Assembly: GCA_024734555.1 (NCBI GenBank)
Contig: JANPWX010000651.1
Location: forward strand, 908,407 to 972,406
Reading direction: 5' to 3'
Origin: Trochalopteron elliotii
Lineage: Eukaryota; Chordata; Aves; Passeriformes; Leiothrichidae
Length of the DNA stretch: 64,000 nt
Made by a program: the position numbers and the translations under genes. Below, one piece after another: positions 22,047 through 34,400 of the stretch. Position 1 is the stretch's first letter; every line of letters begins with the position of its first letter. The notes beneath the pieces are model-generated. The model was not told the DNA's origin and did not search any database. It saw only the letters and a program-made list of their open reading frames with translations.

Positions 22047-23871
22047 CTCAAGTTTGGAAGAGAGACCTTTAGATGTTGATGCTGTATGTCAGGATGGTGT
22101 CTTTGACCCTGGCCCAAAAAAATCATAAACAAACCAGTCATCTGGGATCTGCCAGTAATTGATGTGATAAGCTTTACAGCAGTGACAGGCCACAGGGCTT
22201 TCTGTATCTTAACCATTGAGCCTTTAGTGTCTTTAGCAATTAACAAAAAGCTCCATTAAACTGGAAAACATATGTTCTGACCTCCAAAAGGAGATGTTCA
22301 TCCCTGCCTTATGTGACAGCTGTGTAAAACACAGTCCTCCTTACACGTAAACTGATGGGAAAGCAACAACGAAACAAATTTGGAGAGAGAAAGCAACCTA
22401 AGTCCCTTGTCTCTTTTTCCACCCAGTCACCAGTTCTGATCCACACCCATGTTTTTCATCCTTCTGTCACTAGTTCACAAGCTACATTTTTACTCACTAA
22501 AGCTCCTTCCAGTAATTGTTTCAGCATTGTGGATTTCTTGCAATAAGCCTGAATGATTGTTGGACAGCACAGACACACTTTACAGAGCTCTGTTGCCTTT
22601 CATTTTAGGTTGGCAAACTGTTGAAGGTTATTTTTTTTGTTTCTCTGACTCCAGTCTTTTTGTAGTTTTTGCTATGGATCCTAAGGGACAAGGCATAATT
22701 GGAATGATCTCACTTACAAAGAACAGATAGGCCATTGTTAAAGCTATCCTTTAATCACCAAAGGCAGCAAGCTGGGCTCAGTGAGGTATTAGTTCAATCG
22801 ATGCAATTCTGCTGCTGGCACCATTCCTGATCTGCACTACTATAAGACGCTGTAGAAAAGATCCTCTTCTGCTTGTACTAGTTTAAGGCTATTTTAGAGC
22901 CTTAAAGAGTTTTTACTCTGAACAGCCTCCAGTTTTTATGTATTTTGGGCTAAACTCATCTGGCCTAATTTCTATGTCTGTCCTTGGTGCTTTGTGTTTT
23001 TTCTGCAGCTGCCCAATTAGTACCTTATTCTTTGGAGGTGTCAAACTTTCTCTGGTGATGAGACACAGAGGCTGAGGTAGAATTTAGGCTTTTGAATATA
23101 TCCCAAATATTTTCTCTCTCCTTTTCAGTCCTTGAAGTACATTTTACCAAGAACCTCCTTGACTGGTTACTTAAGAGTTCAAACCTCTCTGACTTTTGCT
23201 TAATGTAAGGGGATATTTTTCTCTAGGTGTCTCTCATCTACATCCTGGAACAGCATCAGCCCTGCTGCTGATGTGAGTTTTGGAGAAAGCCCCATCAGGG
23301 CAGGGGTGGGCAGGCAGTCGAAACACCTGGAGCTTCAGCCCCCAGTGCACATCTTGATTTTTGTGATCTAAAATTTTCTCATAAGAATTTTCCTGTTCCT
23401 GTGGTTGATTTAAATTCCTCCTACAGGCAATGAGTCTGAAAAGCAGGACTAGACACTGGCATATGGAAAATAATTGTCAGTGCAACCCTGAGAGATAAAA
23501 AGTGTTTTATAATATCATTTTAGCTAAGTGTAGGAAACTGTATCTATGATTAACTTATAAATATTCATTTTATTAAGGTATTTTTTTGTTTGAGGTTGCT
23601 GGGGTTTTTATAGGTTGTTTGCACAGCACTTTGGAAATAATGCCAGAAGCTAGATAAATACTAGCTCTGCTAATTTATAATTATTAAGCTCAATAATGGA
23701 AATAAAAAATGCTTAATTGCTAGAATCATTTGGCATATAGTTCACTGCCTCTGACATTATGTTCCAGTAGCTGCGTAGCAGTAGTACATGAATCAATAGA
23801 TAAGGCATTTGTGGTTTTAAATCACTGAAACCTTAATTCAGTGCTTTTCCCTAGCAACAGGCTGCTGAGGG

Positions 23872-24149
23872 AAACAAACAAACAAAAAACCCCAGAAACA
23901 AACAACCCCCCCCCAAAAACCACCAGAAAGCAAGCAAGCAAACAAACCAAACCAATAAACAAAAAAACCACAAACAAACAAACAAACAAAAATCAACAAC
24001 AACAAAAAAAACCAACCAAACAAAAAACCCCAAACAAAACACAAAAGTAAACAACCCTCACCAAAAAAAACCCCAACCAACCAAACAAAAAAAACCCCAA
24101 ACCAACAAAAACCTCACCCCAACAAAACCAAACCCCCACAAAACAAAAC
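23872..24149. repeat. Low-complexity A/C-only tract, (AAAC)n with C-runs
   Basis: About 278 bases are almost entirely A and C on the plus strand: repeated caaacaaa units with runs of four to ten C. The minus strand is correspondingly T/G. It lies between the CpG island and CFAP100 coding exon 1, probably within CFAP100 intron 1. Confidence 0.9.
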
Positions 24150-24258
24150 GCCAGATTAAATATGCAGACGGATCTAAAAGCCAGTGCAATAAATCCATCC
24201 ACCACGTTCCCCGAGCAGAGGCTGTCCCCCGTGTGTCCCCAGCGGTCCTGTGTCTCAC

Positions 24259-24335
24259 CGGAGCTGTCCCCTGTCCCCTGGGCTGCTCGGGCCGGGATGT
24301 CGCGCTCGGAGCGGGCCGGGCTCGGCCGCCTCTGT
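24259..24335 (-). other. CFAP100: Candidate non-coding first exon of CFAP100
   Basis: On the minus strand a good donor (ctccg|gtgaga) follows base 24259 inside the CpG island, just downstream of the X-box. Splicing from here to an acceptor near 22108 would give the 5' UTR. The 5' boundary is arbitrary and only splice-signal evidence supports the exon. Confidence 0.35.
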
Positions 24336-24339
24336 TGGC

Positions 24340-24353
24340 GCTGCCATGGAAAC
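24340..24353. promoter_or_regulatory. RFX X-box motif
   Basis: gctgccatggaaac fits the X-box consensus RYYNYY-N(1-3)-RRNRAC at every position, with a 2-base spacer. It is close to the canonical GTTGCCATGGCAAC. RFX factors drive many ciliary genes, and the downstream gene CFAP100 is ciliary. Confidence 0.6.
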
Positions 24354-24600
24354 GCGCGCTCCCGTCGGGAGCGAGCACGGGAGCGAGCACGGAACCGCGG
24401 GGCGCCTCGGTTGGAATGGCCCCCGGAGGGCAGCGGGGTCCGGGGACACCTTCCCGCAGCCCCGGCTGCCCCGAGGCCCGTCCGGCCCGGCCTGGGCTGC
24501 GGAGCGGGCCGGTGCCCCGGGCTGGCGGCTCGCTGAGGTTCCGGGGGGATGTGGGTGTGAACCCCCTCCTAAAAGGAGGAAAACCGCCCCAGGTGTGAGA

Positions 24601-27600
24601 GGTCTCCCTGCCCTGCTGGCTTCTCTGTTCGTTGTTTCATTCCCCCTTATTTCAGGCCTGGGGATTGGGTATTTAACCCTATGTCTGTGAGCAGAGGGTT
24701 GAGGAAATGGGAGCTGGGGGCCCTATTTGTGGAGTGAGCATAGTTTGTAATTTCCTAATCTAGTTTATAATGTCCTAATCTCTGCCTTGGCCTGTCTTTT
24801 TGCAAAGTGTGAACAGTTGCAGTTTGGAGAGTATGTATGGGATGGGTCAATAAACTGCCATTTACTGAAAGTTGCCCAAGTCAAAAATGCTGTAGAACCC
24901 CAAATATCACCTTCTGAAATACCACATAATTCTACAGAGGATTTGATAAAATATTAGTTAGTAAAAAGCAATATGTTTTCATAGAGGGGATCCTTAAATC
25001 CCCTTATTTAACCTTTCCTGTTTCTGAGAAGATCAAATTAGTTCCAAATGGATTGTGTTCCTCTTTAGACTCTTTAGAATCTCTATTAATACAATTTCAG
25101 TTTTCAGAAATAGCAGTTTCTTTCATTTACTGGTAGATTTCCAAACAGCTTTCTCTGTCTGAATAACTCATGCAATAAATAGCATGAATTTCTATAAGTG
25201 CAAACTCCCATTTGATTGTTATAATTCTTTTCTGTAATTGCTGATTATCAAGAGACTGGATTCAGGCAAGAGAATAAAATGCTTATACAGAAAGAAATTT
25301 GTCTTTATTCTGCACATGAATGCTTTGATTTCTAGCAGTGATGCAGAAAACCATAGTGCTATCTTTAGTATATTTCAGGATATTTCCCAAATGTATTGAG
25401 GAGTATGTATAAAAAATGACACTACAGAATAATTTCTATTACCAAAAAAAACCCCAAAAAATTCAGGAGCAAATTTTACTAAAGATACATATTTTCTAAA
25501 GGCTTAATATGAAATGATCTTTGTTCAGAAACACCACTTTATTAGAGAATTGTGAATTTGTCGCAGTGGAAACATCACAGAAATAGATAACAGAAGCTGA
25601 AGACATTTGAACAGCTCTGGCTCTGTCTGGCACAATCTCTGTATCAATGAATTTGTATATCCATTGCTCTGTTCTGAACTATCCTTGCTAACCACTTATT
25701 TCCCAAAAGCAGAACAGAGGTTATTTAATAGCAGAGATGTATTTTGTGAATTCTTGGAACTGTGCAAGTTCTTCATATTTTGCTTCATTATTTGTGTCCC
25801 ACACATGCCATGAGCTACTTAGGCCTTGCATTTCCTTGAGGGCAAAGAAGTTTTTAAGGCCAGAAGGAGATCTGGGGTCTATTCTTAGCCTCCATTAACT
25901 TGGTTAATGAATGGAATAAATAGCATGTGCAACATCATGGGAAAATCTGCCTGCAAGGAACAGGCTGTGCAGCTGACCATGCCTGCAGCTCCTTGGGAGT
26001 AAGGGTGCTTCAGGATACCCCAGTTTTTGGGATTATGAAATGTTTGGTGCACAGCTGATAAAGCCAGGCAGTCGGCATGGTAAGAAATGGCAGGTGGCTG
26101 CTTATCTTTCCAGCAGAATATCTGAGATTTGGGGATTTCTTGTTTTGTTAGGACACAGGACTGGGATTTCAGGATATTGTGATTTCTTTGCTCCCTTCAT
26201 TTTTTCATGAAGGGGCTGTCTTCTCCATTCAGTCCCCCTGTTGGTACACAGGGATGCTGATCTCCTCCATAGAGGTGCTGCAGGGCTTAACTAGTGTTGG
26301 CAAAACATTTTGAAATGGATGATTGAGAAATGCTGACAGAGATGAAACTTGAATCAGTACCTAGAAAAATAAATCTTCCTCTGTAGTCTTATCACTATGG
26401 GAAGCTCCCTGTGTAGTCAAGGATGCTGCACAGGTCACTGGGCAGTCATCTCCCCATTGCCTGGAGCCTTCTCCAGGGGACTCATTTATTCCAGTATTCC
26501 ACTTTAGTTTGTGTGATATGAGCCCCAGTATGTGCCACACAGAGAGAACAGCCTGGCAGCAACCAGTGAACACTGGAAATACCAAATGAGTTGGGAGCTG
26601 CTTCTCTCTCTGGAGCTCTTGTTCAGCTCTTTCCCAGTGAAGTTGTGCAGCTGCAGACCCTAGAGCATCCCAGGAGGAAGAAGGGGAAGTTGGAGCCTAT
26701 TCCCATAGTTAGAGATGAGAAACGAGGAGGTATCCTCGAGTGAGTGCCCACAAGACACAACATACAAGAGCTCTGTGGAAGGCAATGCAGGCAGCTCTCC
26801 TTTAGTAGGGTCTCTGGTGAGCTGTCAGCAGAAGTTTTCTACTGGTGGGTTTCTTTGAGACACTGTTCTCCTGCCTTTCTCCTGCCTGTGGGCAAGCAGA
26901 GATCCCATAGGGAATATATGGCTGCTCTCACACTTCTTTCAACTACTGTGCACACTCCTGAGCTTGGTAGAGAGGCTGAAAGGGGGTGAAAGAATGACCA
27001 TGTAGTTCTCCATTTGTACTTTATTTACAGAATAAATCCCTGCATCAGCACCACAGCTCAATGAACGATGCCAAAAGAAACAGTACTGGAGACCATATTC
27101 ATTCTGTCTGATCCCAACATGTCTCTGTTTCACAGTGGATCATCTCCCTTCCCAGCACCAGACCATCATGAAGGCCACATGTGCTGCCTGGGCACAGCAA
27201 ATCCAGGGCCCCTCAACAGCAACAGGGGTCTCTCCTTAGGTCATAGGGCACAGGGAGGTGCTGGCCTGATGGGAAAAGGATTACCATGGCTTGGGGTGGA
27301 GCCATCCCAAAGCAGAGGAGCAGCTCTAGCAGAAGGTAAAGCAGGAGACCTCCCAGGAGCATCAGCAAAGCTCTGGTACCCGAGCGCCGTGGCCCTATGG
27401 GGTATAACCACTGGCACTGCTGCTTGCCCCCTGCTCCTTCCAGCTGAAGCTTACTAGCAGGAAGGATCTTACCTCAAAGGGAAATCTTCCAGCTGGAAAA
27501 ACGTCCCTCGTCACCTTTGCATGGGCAGAGCCAGCCACGAGATGGCAGCAGCCTTGTATTGCCGGGCTGGGATTTGGCTCTGTCCCACGTTTCCCGCTCC

Positions 27601-28305
27601 GGCTCCTCTATGGCCCTTTCACTTTATAAAGGGGGTCTCCAAGTCTGACGAGCACCAAGAAACCCTCTTCCATCCTCGAGCTGAAGCAGGAGTGACCCCA
27701 AGGAAGGCTCTGAAAGAAGACCTGTGAGCTCAGCTCCCATCTTTGCAAACCAGCTGATGGAGCAGAACCTGTTCAGGTCCTTGTCTCCTGATCCCCAGCC
27801 CCCAGCGTCTCCATGGGATGTCTCATCCAAAGTGAATGTGCACAATTCTTTCAAGAGCTCAGATTTCAGCCTAGTGGATCAAAATTGCTGAAGTTTCTGA
27901 AGGGCCATATGGAAATTAAGTCCCTGTCATTCTTCCTTTCACTGCAGCTACTCAGGGGTGCTGTGTGATGACTTGGAAGCAGAGCAGCAGGTGCTCAGTG
28001 ATTTGTATTTCACACTTGTTCTTGCTGAGGATGCAGGCTCCTTCCTGCTGAAGAGAAAATATTCTGCAGTCTTCAGCCTGGGATCCTGGCCAGAGCTGGG
28101 ACAGTTTCTTTTGCAATGCAAAGCTTATTCTGGTGTGTGCTGAGACATCTGCACGCAGATAAGGTGTGTGCTTTGGTCTGGCTCCCAGCTAATGTAGCCA
28201 AGGCCATGGAGAATTGGTTGGTTTTGCTTCCTGGTGTGTGGCTCAGGCAGTGTGGGACTGCTTGGTGGTGCTGTAGCAGAGCCTTGTGCAGATGCAGTGG
28301 AAGAT
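24601..28305. other. Intergenic DNA right of the CFAP100 promoter
   Basis: Mostly AT-rich with no spliced or family-like coding sequence. The open frames are short and unrelated to each other. It contains an A-run/CCCC tract near 25443 and a somewhat GC-richer block at about 27480-27740 with a TATA-like palindrome. The rest is unremarkable. Confidence 0.6.
27480..27740. promoter_or_regulatory. Possible isolated promoter or enhancer block
   Basis: A local cluster of CpGs (acgtccctcgtc, cacgagat, cccgctccggc, gacgagc, ctcgag) surrounds a palindromic TATA-like ctttataaag at 27622-27631. No convincing exon lies on either side. Speculative. Confidence 0.25.
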
Positions 28306-28473
28306 GACAGAATCTCAGGATAATGCTATTGGAGAGGGATCTCTGGAGGTCTCTTGTCCAACCTCCTGCTCAAAACAGGGATAACTTCTAAGTCATACCA
28401 GGCTGCTCAAGGCCTTGCCCAGCTCTTTTGAAAATCTCTAACGGTGGAGATTTTGTGAAGTCTCTGGACAATG
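28306..28473 (-). mobile_element. CR1 LINE 3' fragment, degraded
   Basis: Antisense CR1 tail features: gacagaatctcaggataatg, ggagagggatctctggagg, cttgtccaacctcctgctc, caggctgctcaaggccttg and ctctaacggtggagattttg. It is more diverged than the copy at 21031 and in the same orientation. Confidence 0.8.
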
Positions 28474-31400
28474 GAGGGTGAGCCTGGGTTCAGTGGGGTG
28501 ACCCCCTTGGTTTGGATATAAAGGTAAGGATATAAATAAACAATATGGTTGCAATTTCAAGGCCAGTTCAGAATAACCACGTAGACCTGGTCCCCAGATG
28601 AACACAGTAACTAGTTCCAGACTTCCCTCAGAGCTCAGTACTTTTGGGAACTGGAGATTGCATTTGGCCCATTGTGCAAAAGAGAGCCACAAAGCTGCAG
28701 CCAAGGAGACTTTCTTAAGCTGGACTATAAATCCGCACTATTTGCATGGACAAATGACCCAGGAACCTGAGACTGAAACTTTATGATTTTGCATTAAGCT
28801 CTTGAGGCACAGTTCCAGCCTTTTTCCTGGCTCTTGCTTTGTGGCAAAACTTCAGCTGCTGTCACTGCATGGGAACAGATCCAGCTGAAAAATACCCTGC
28901 CTGAGGAAAAGATCCTTTTTTTTATCATGATCACTGTGATGGCTTGAGGAAGAGGGACACACAGGCTGGGGAAAAATGGAATTGCCCCTTTCAGTGACAG
29001 CCTGTGCTTTGATCACTTGGGAAGATAGTGAAACTGAAGCTGGTAAAAGGGGCTGATCCTGCAAGTCCTACACACAAATTTTCTTCAACAGGGGCTTATG
29101 GAACAGAGCAAAAAGGATTAATAAACCAAAAGTATGGGTTGAGCTGCAAAAGGAAGCACATGCTTCACAGCTCCAAGCTGTTTCTGCTCATGTGGAATGG
29201 ATTAAAGATAAAACCAACCCTGTTATGAGCTTTGCTCCTGAGCTGTTTCGATCCTGTCTATCTTCTTCTCCAGAGAAGTTTGTACAGGAACTATTATCTG
29301 TAACTCAAAACTGTGGCTCATATTCCCAGGGTAGCTCATGGGATCCACTTCTCCTTGCCAGAGAATGAGGCATCACTGGGTACAAACTGCAGTGGTTCAG
29401 CCTGGTTGTTTTCTTGCAGGATCTGTCTATTGACATCTATATTTTGAGTATGGAATACTGGGGCACATAGAAACACAGTGACTCTGCCTATGCTAGGCAG
29501 TGGATCTCCTGTGGGACAAGCACCAAATCCACATTTGATGTCTGTTTAGCTGGAATCATGGACAGCACAAACATGCTCCTCACGCAACAACAGCTTTATT
29601 ACTCAGAAATACTTTGAAATTCCAGATCCCGTTCCTATTCATTTTGCCTGCACTGGTGTGAATGACCGCTGTTCTCCTCCCCACTGAGATGTCAGCAGAT
29701 CCTGTAGCTTGTTTTCCACTGAAATGTCTCCTCTTGGGTAAATATTACATCTGGGGTTGCTTTGCCAGTGGCTTTCCTACCTGGAGTTTGTACAACAGGT
29801 CAATGCCCTTCTGGGAGATAAGAGGAATACTTGCTGCCAGTGGTGTTTGCTGCTGTGAAATGCCACCCTGCTCTTCCCTCATCAGTTGCTCCTCCAAAGT
29901 TTTTTTTAATGTTGCTTAAGTCCTGGAGGTTTTTTGCAAATTGAGGGAAATTTAAGACAAAATGTCGAATGTTTGGACAGAGCAGAAGACTTGTTTATTG
30001 CAACAGCCATGACTTGTAAATTATTCATCTGTGTGTAATTGAAACGCTCAGATCCTCAAAGGTCATGTTACAAAGAGTGAGGTGAAGGATCAGTGAGCTT
30101 CCAGCAAAACAGGAAGGATGGCAGGTCCTGGGGAAGCCTTCTCCATCCACCTGCATCTGTTCTGTGGCAGTGCCTTTCTGCAGATGAAAATCGAGTTTTC
30201 AATAAGTGAAGCAATGTACAAACACGTGTCTGGGAAGGGCAGAGACCATGTATAAAGTACCTTCCTGGTAGTTTTCCCTCCAGTGGGAAACACAGGTTTG
30301 AAGCCTGTTGCAGTGAAACATCTACATGGTCTGAGGGCACAGCCCAGGTACCAGCACACACACAATGGACTCTGGCCTCTGTAGAATGGAGAAGAGCTTC
30401 CAAGGACCAAGAGGGACCAGAATAGCTGTGTAAGCAGAAAACAATCCAGCGCAGTTCCACTCAGCATTTCTGTCTCCAGACAACACCAGAGTTCAACTAA
30501 TTAAAAAGAGCAGATGCTAGCTGGAACAATAATTGGAACAGCAATCAACTTTTCTATGTGCTTAAATCTGTATTCTAGCTCTCTCATACTAGGTTTGGAG
30601 AGAAAGAGTTAACCGTTCAGGTTATTTATTTTTTTTAGGCACAGCATGTCCTTAGAAGAGAGCATAATGAATGTTCTATGAATAGGTTTGGATGCAGGTT
30701 TTTTTAGTTGAAAACAACTCTCTGTCTAATAATGCAGAACCATCATCACAAACAGCACTCTCAGCCCTTCCCTCTCGCTCTGTTGTCAGTAAAGTGATCT
30801 TGCTCAGCCTTCAGAGGCCTTGTAGCAGTGCTGGGCACAGAGCCAGCTGCTCTTCTTCCCTGTATGTATTGTATTAGATGGACACCTCTTCGTTAACCTG
30901 GGCTCATTTGTTCCCCTCAGCCTGTATTCCTTCTCATTAGACTTGATGTGTGATCAAGAAAAGAAAGTGCAAAGAGCTCAGCTGATATCTGATACACTTA
31001 TAAATAGCCTTTCTGCCCTGCTACAGTTCTGTGGCCTTCCCAAGGGGAGCAAACACTCAGTGTATCACACTCTTCCTGGAACTGGGATGCTATCGAAGAT
31101 TTTCTTCTAAAGCAGCCAAATTTGGACTCTGCTGGAAACTGGGTGCTTGAATGCAGGCACCACTGGTCTGTTCCAGATTGGCAGTGCCTTAGTCTTGTCC
31201 TAATCTCCAATTCTTAAGAGATCAGGCAAAGGCACTGTGCAAACAATGAGGCTCTTCCACTGTTCCCTGCCCTCCCTGCTCCCCGTAACAGGCAGAGGCT
31301 TCCTCAGCACAATGACAAGCCCTGGACTTTTTCTATAACTTTGCTCACACTCCACCCCAAGCTCCTGTTACTACCTTCATTCCCAAACCCTGTTTCCTCC

Positions 31401-34400
31401 CTCTCCCTCAGGGCTGGATCCTATCTCCTCCATGGGCTCATTGAGTCCATCCCAGGTCTGGCAATCCTTGTTGAGATGTGTCCTGTGACACTGTCATGAA
31501 CACCAGTGTTCCCATCTGAGCACAATCTTCTCTGGCTTCCAGTGTATGATGAGGAACGTATCCCTTAACCCCTTTTTCTTTTGCTGACCTCCTTGGGTGA
31601 TAACTGTTGTCATTTCTCACACCTTTCTGGCTCTGAATGAGCCTCAAATTCAGCTACCAAAGAGATTGCCAGGGAGTGATGAATTTAGGCAGGAGAGCTA
31701 TGGAGGCTTACAGGGCTGATTGAGATATTACAGATTATTCCCCTCTCATGTTCTCGTAGGTCTGATGAAAGAAATGAGTCAGATCCTTCCAACAACCTGG
31801 CAGATGCAGCCAGCAGCCAGCTCAGCTCATTGTGAAGAGCTCACAATGTTTTGTAAATGGAATAAAGTTCATTTAACACAGCAGGCCTGTATTTGCTGTT
31901 AACTCAAAGGCCTCTCGCCTGAAAACAACCTGCAGATCACTTACCCCATCACAGCTTGCAGGAGGAGTTAGCTCCTGAGAGCTGTTGTTGATAGAGGAGG
32001 TGGGTATTTCTGAGAGATTACCCCCTTTCCCAAAGCAGGGTAAAGGTCTTTTTCCTGTGATGCTGAGTTCATAATTGAATTACTCACAGTCCCTGTTCCC
32101 TTTTTGGATAGCCAGGACTCTGCCCCAGAAATGCTCTCCTGCCTCTGGGCTGTCTCTCTCAGCAATGCTGCCAATATTGGTCTTAATGTAATTTTGCCTT
32201 TTTTTTTGGCTGCTTTCTCTTCCTAGGTGGGAATGCTGTCATTACCAAATGACACCTGTTTCTCACAGGTCTCTTCCCACAGGAAAAACGTCCTTTCCCC
32301 CTGGCTCAGCTGCAGGTAGGCATCTCCTGGGGCCAGTGGCTCAGGTAAGTAGCTCCTTCTGACCCAGTTCTCCTGCTGAACTATCAGTGCCTGTCTACCT
32401 TCTGGATGTGTCTTGTTGACTACTGACAGCCACAGGTGAATAGCTTACACGCTGACCAGTGGTGAATTTTTAGATATTTAGAGGTTAGGAGATGAAATGG
32501 GAACTTGTTTCCTAGTGTTTGCCTCCCATGTTCTGTCAGTATCTCCCTCCTCAGCACCCACCCCAATGTCACTGCCCTCCAAGTCTCTGTGATGCTCTAC
32601 TGCCTGTCCTGTTTTCCCTCTTGGGCAGGTTCAGGTTTAGACTCTGCCAGCCTGTTTTCTTCCAGCAGGAAACAAGCTGCCATGCATCCTCCACAACCTG
32701 TGTCCCTGCAGCCCATCCCACCCTGCAGGGTGCTCCCCAGTGCTGGGTAGGGCTCTGCCCCAGGGCAGCTGTTCCCTAGTGGTGCCCCAGAGCCTGTGTG
32801 CAGCTGGGCTGTCTGAAGAGAGCATTAGCATTGCTGCACTGGGACAGAGGGCAGGTTTGTGATTGCTCCTTGAGCTGTTCTTTGTGGCTGCCAACTGTGC
32901 CTTCATGCCCCAGAGATGTAAGGTGTGTCCTGAGCCCAGACTTTCCCCTGTTCCCCTGGGGCAATGGTTCTTAGAGCCTCCAATGGCAGTTTCTTTGGGG
33001 CATGGCAACGATCTCACCTGGCTGAATGCAGACTTGTGCCAGGTTAAGCCATCAACCTTGAATGCCTTCTCTGTTCTTGTTCCAAAGCAGCTTCTAAATT
33101 AGAAATCCTACCACCTGCATTTGATATGGGCACGGATTTTGCAATACTGGGAGGCTGAGTCAGGCATAGAGACAAGAGCCATTCCTGCTGCTGAAAGGTT
33201 CTGATGCATTTAGGTACTCACTGCATTAGTTTCCCTCCTCACCCCATCTCCCCAAGGGTTGAGCAAGACTGGCAAACCTGGTCAGCTCACACCAGAGGAG
33301 CAGCTCTGGGGGGCCCTGGGCTCTGGCTGACTCAGCAGGGACTCTGCTCCCTGCCTGCTCATGGCTTTTCCCCTGTCAGCAGCAGCATGGCCAAGGTAAA
33401 TTACTTGGGTTTGGAACAGCTTTGGTTCCTGCTGAGATTGGCAGCCTCTGTCTTACTGTGAACCTTTTTGATATAGCAGCAGAACACCATCCAGGTATGG
33501 AAAACAGACTGACCCTCTCCAGTGGTCTGCCACATATGTGTTACATTTACTGATCCAAATTTCCCTAGACTGTACCCTGAAAGAGGAGCATGTAATTCCT
33601 GTCCTTCAGATCCAGGCCCCTTTGCCAGTTCCCACTTTTAAAGCTTCCTTGATAAAATCTGATGGAGCTTGTTCAGGCTGTTCAGATCAGCAGTGACTCT
33701 GTGGGAAAGAGTCTTTTAAAAATAGAGTATTTAGACTTCTGTTAGCCTTGTATTTAGTTTCCTGTACTTTTCAATGTTTTCTGAGCCTGGCCTATGGCTA
33801 AACCATGCTCAAGGGATTAGTTAAAAGACTCGTATTTATTTTATTGATACTTCTTCTAGCATCTTGTTAGTAATTTTCTGCTTTTGACACTGTGAAATGG
33901 TAGATCAAGGAGTTCCATCACTACAATACATCTATGTTTTGTTACAGCAGAAGTTCCTAACTGAAGGTCTTTTAAGTTGCTCTGAGTTTCCATGTTTGAA
34001 TACACAGCACTGCTTTGGGCCAAGCCCAGTGAAACCTCCAGCAGTTTGCCTGATTTACCTTCCACTCTCCATACACTGTGTTAGACCTGGGATTTTATGC
34101 TCTGCTCATCCTGGGTCACAGCTTGATTCCTTTTCAGGTGATAAATCCTGCAGCTCCATTAATGTATGGCCGCTCAAGACAGCCCCTTGAAGCAGCCCAC
34201 GTGGCTCCTCAGCAGGTCTGCAGGCTTAGAGGCAGCCAAAGAAGGCTCCTGGCACACCTTCCTCTTCAAAGTGGGTGTGAGGGAGGAGGAGGCAGCAGTT
34301 ATTGAGCTGACAGAATTTCTTGTCTCCTGCCTGGGTCTCAGTGGGCTTCAAAGGAGGGTTGAGAAATGCCAAGTCCTTGGGCTGGCCCTGTCCCACGCAG

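Larger units (their letters stand above)
24200..24600 (-). promoter_or_regulatory. CpG island, probable CFAP100 promoter
   Basis: This is a sharp rise in GC and CpG (cgcgctcggagcggg, ctcggccgcc, cgcgcgctcccgtcggg) in otherwise AT-rich sequence, about 2.2 kb upstream of the CFAP100 start codon. It contains an X-box match and a minus-strand donor that could end a non-coding first exon. Long open frames across it on both strands are what GC-rich DNA gives and have no family resemblance. Confidence 0.7.

Noticed and set aside
24060..24130. Telomere-like CCCCAAAA repeats
   Set aside because: The units are irregular and mixed with AAAC. They do not form vertebrate TTAGGG/CCCTAA repeats and are best read as low-complexity sequence.
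23838..24390. Minus-strand frames rich in Phe, Leu, Val and Gly resembling multi-pass membrane proteins
   Set aside because: They are translations of the T/G side of the low-complexity tract (repeated ttt, gtt, ggg codons), not genes.
24250..24690. 146-codon plus-strand frame in the CpG island
   Set aside because: GC-rich islands lack stop codons by composition. The product is Arg/Gly/Pro/Ala-rich with no domain and no splice support.
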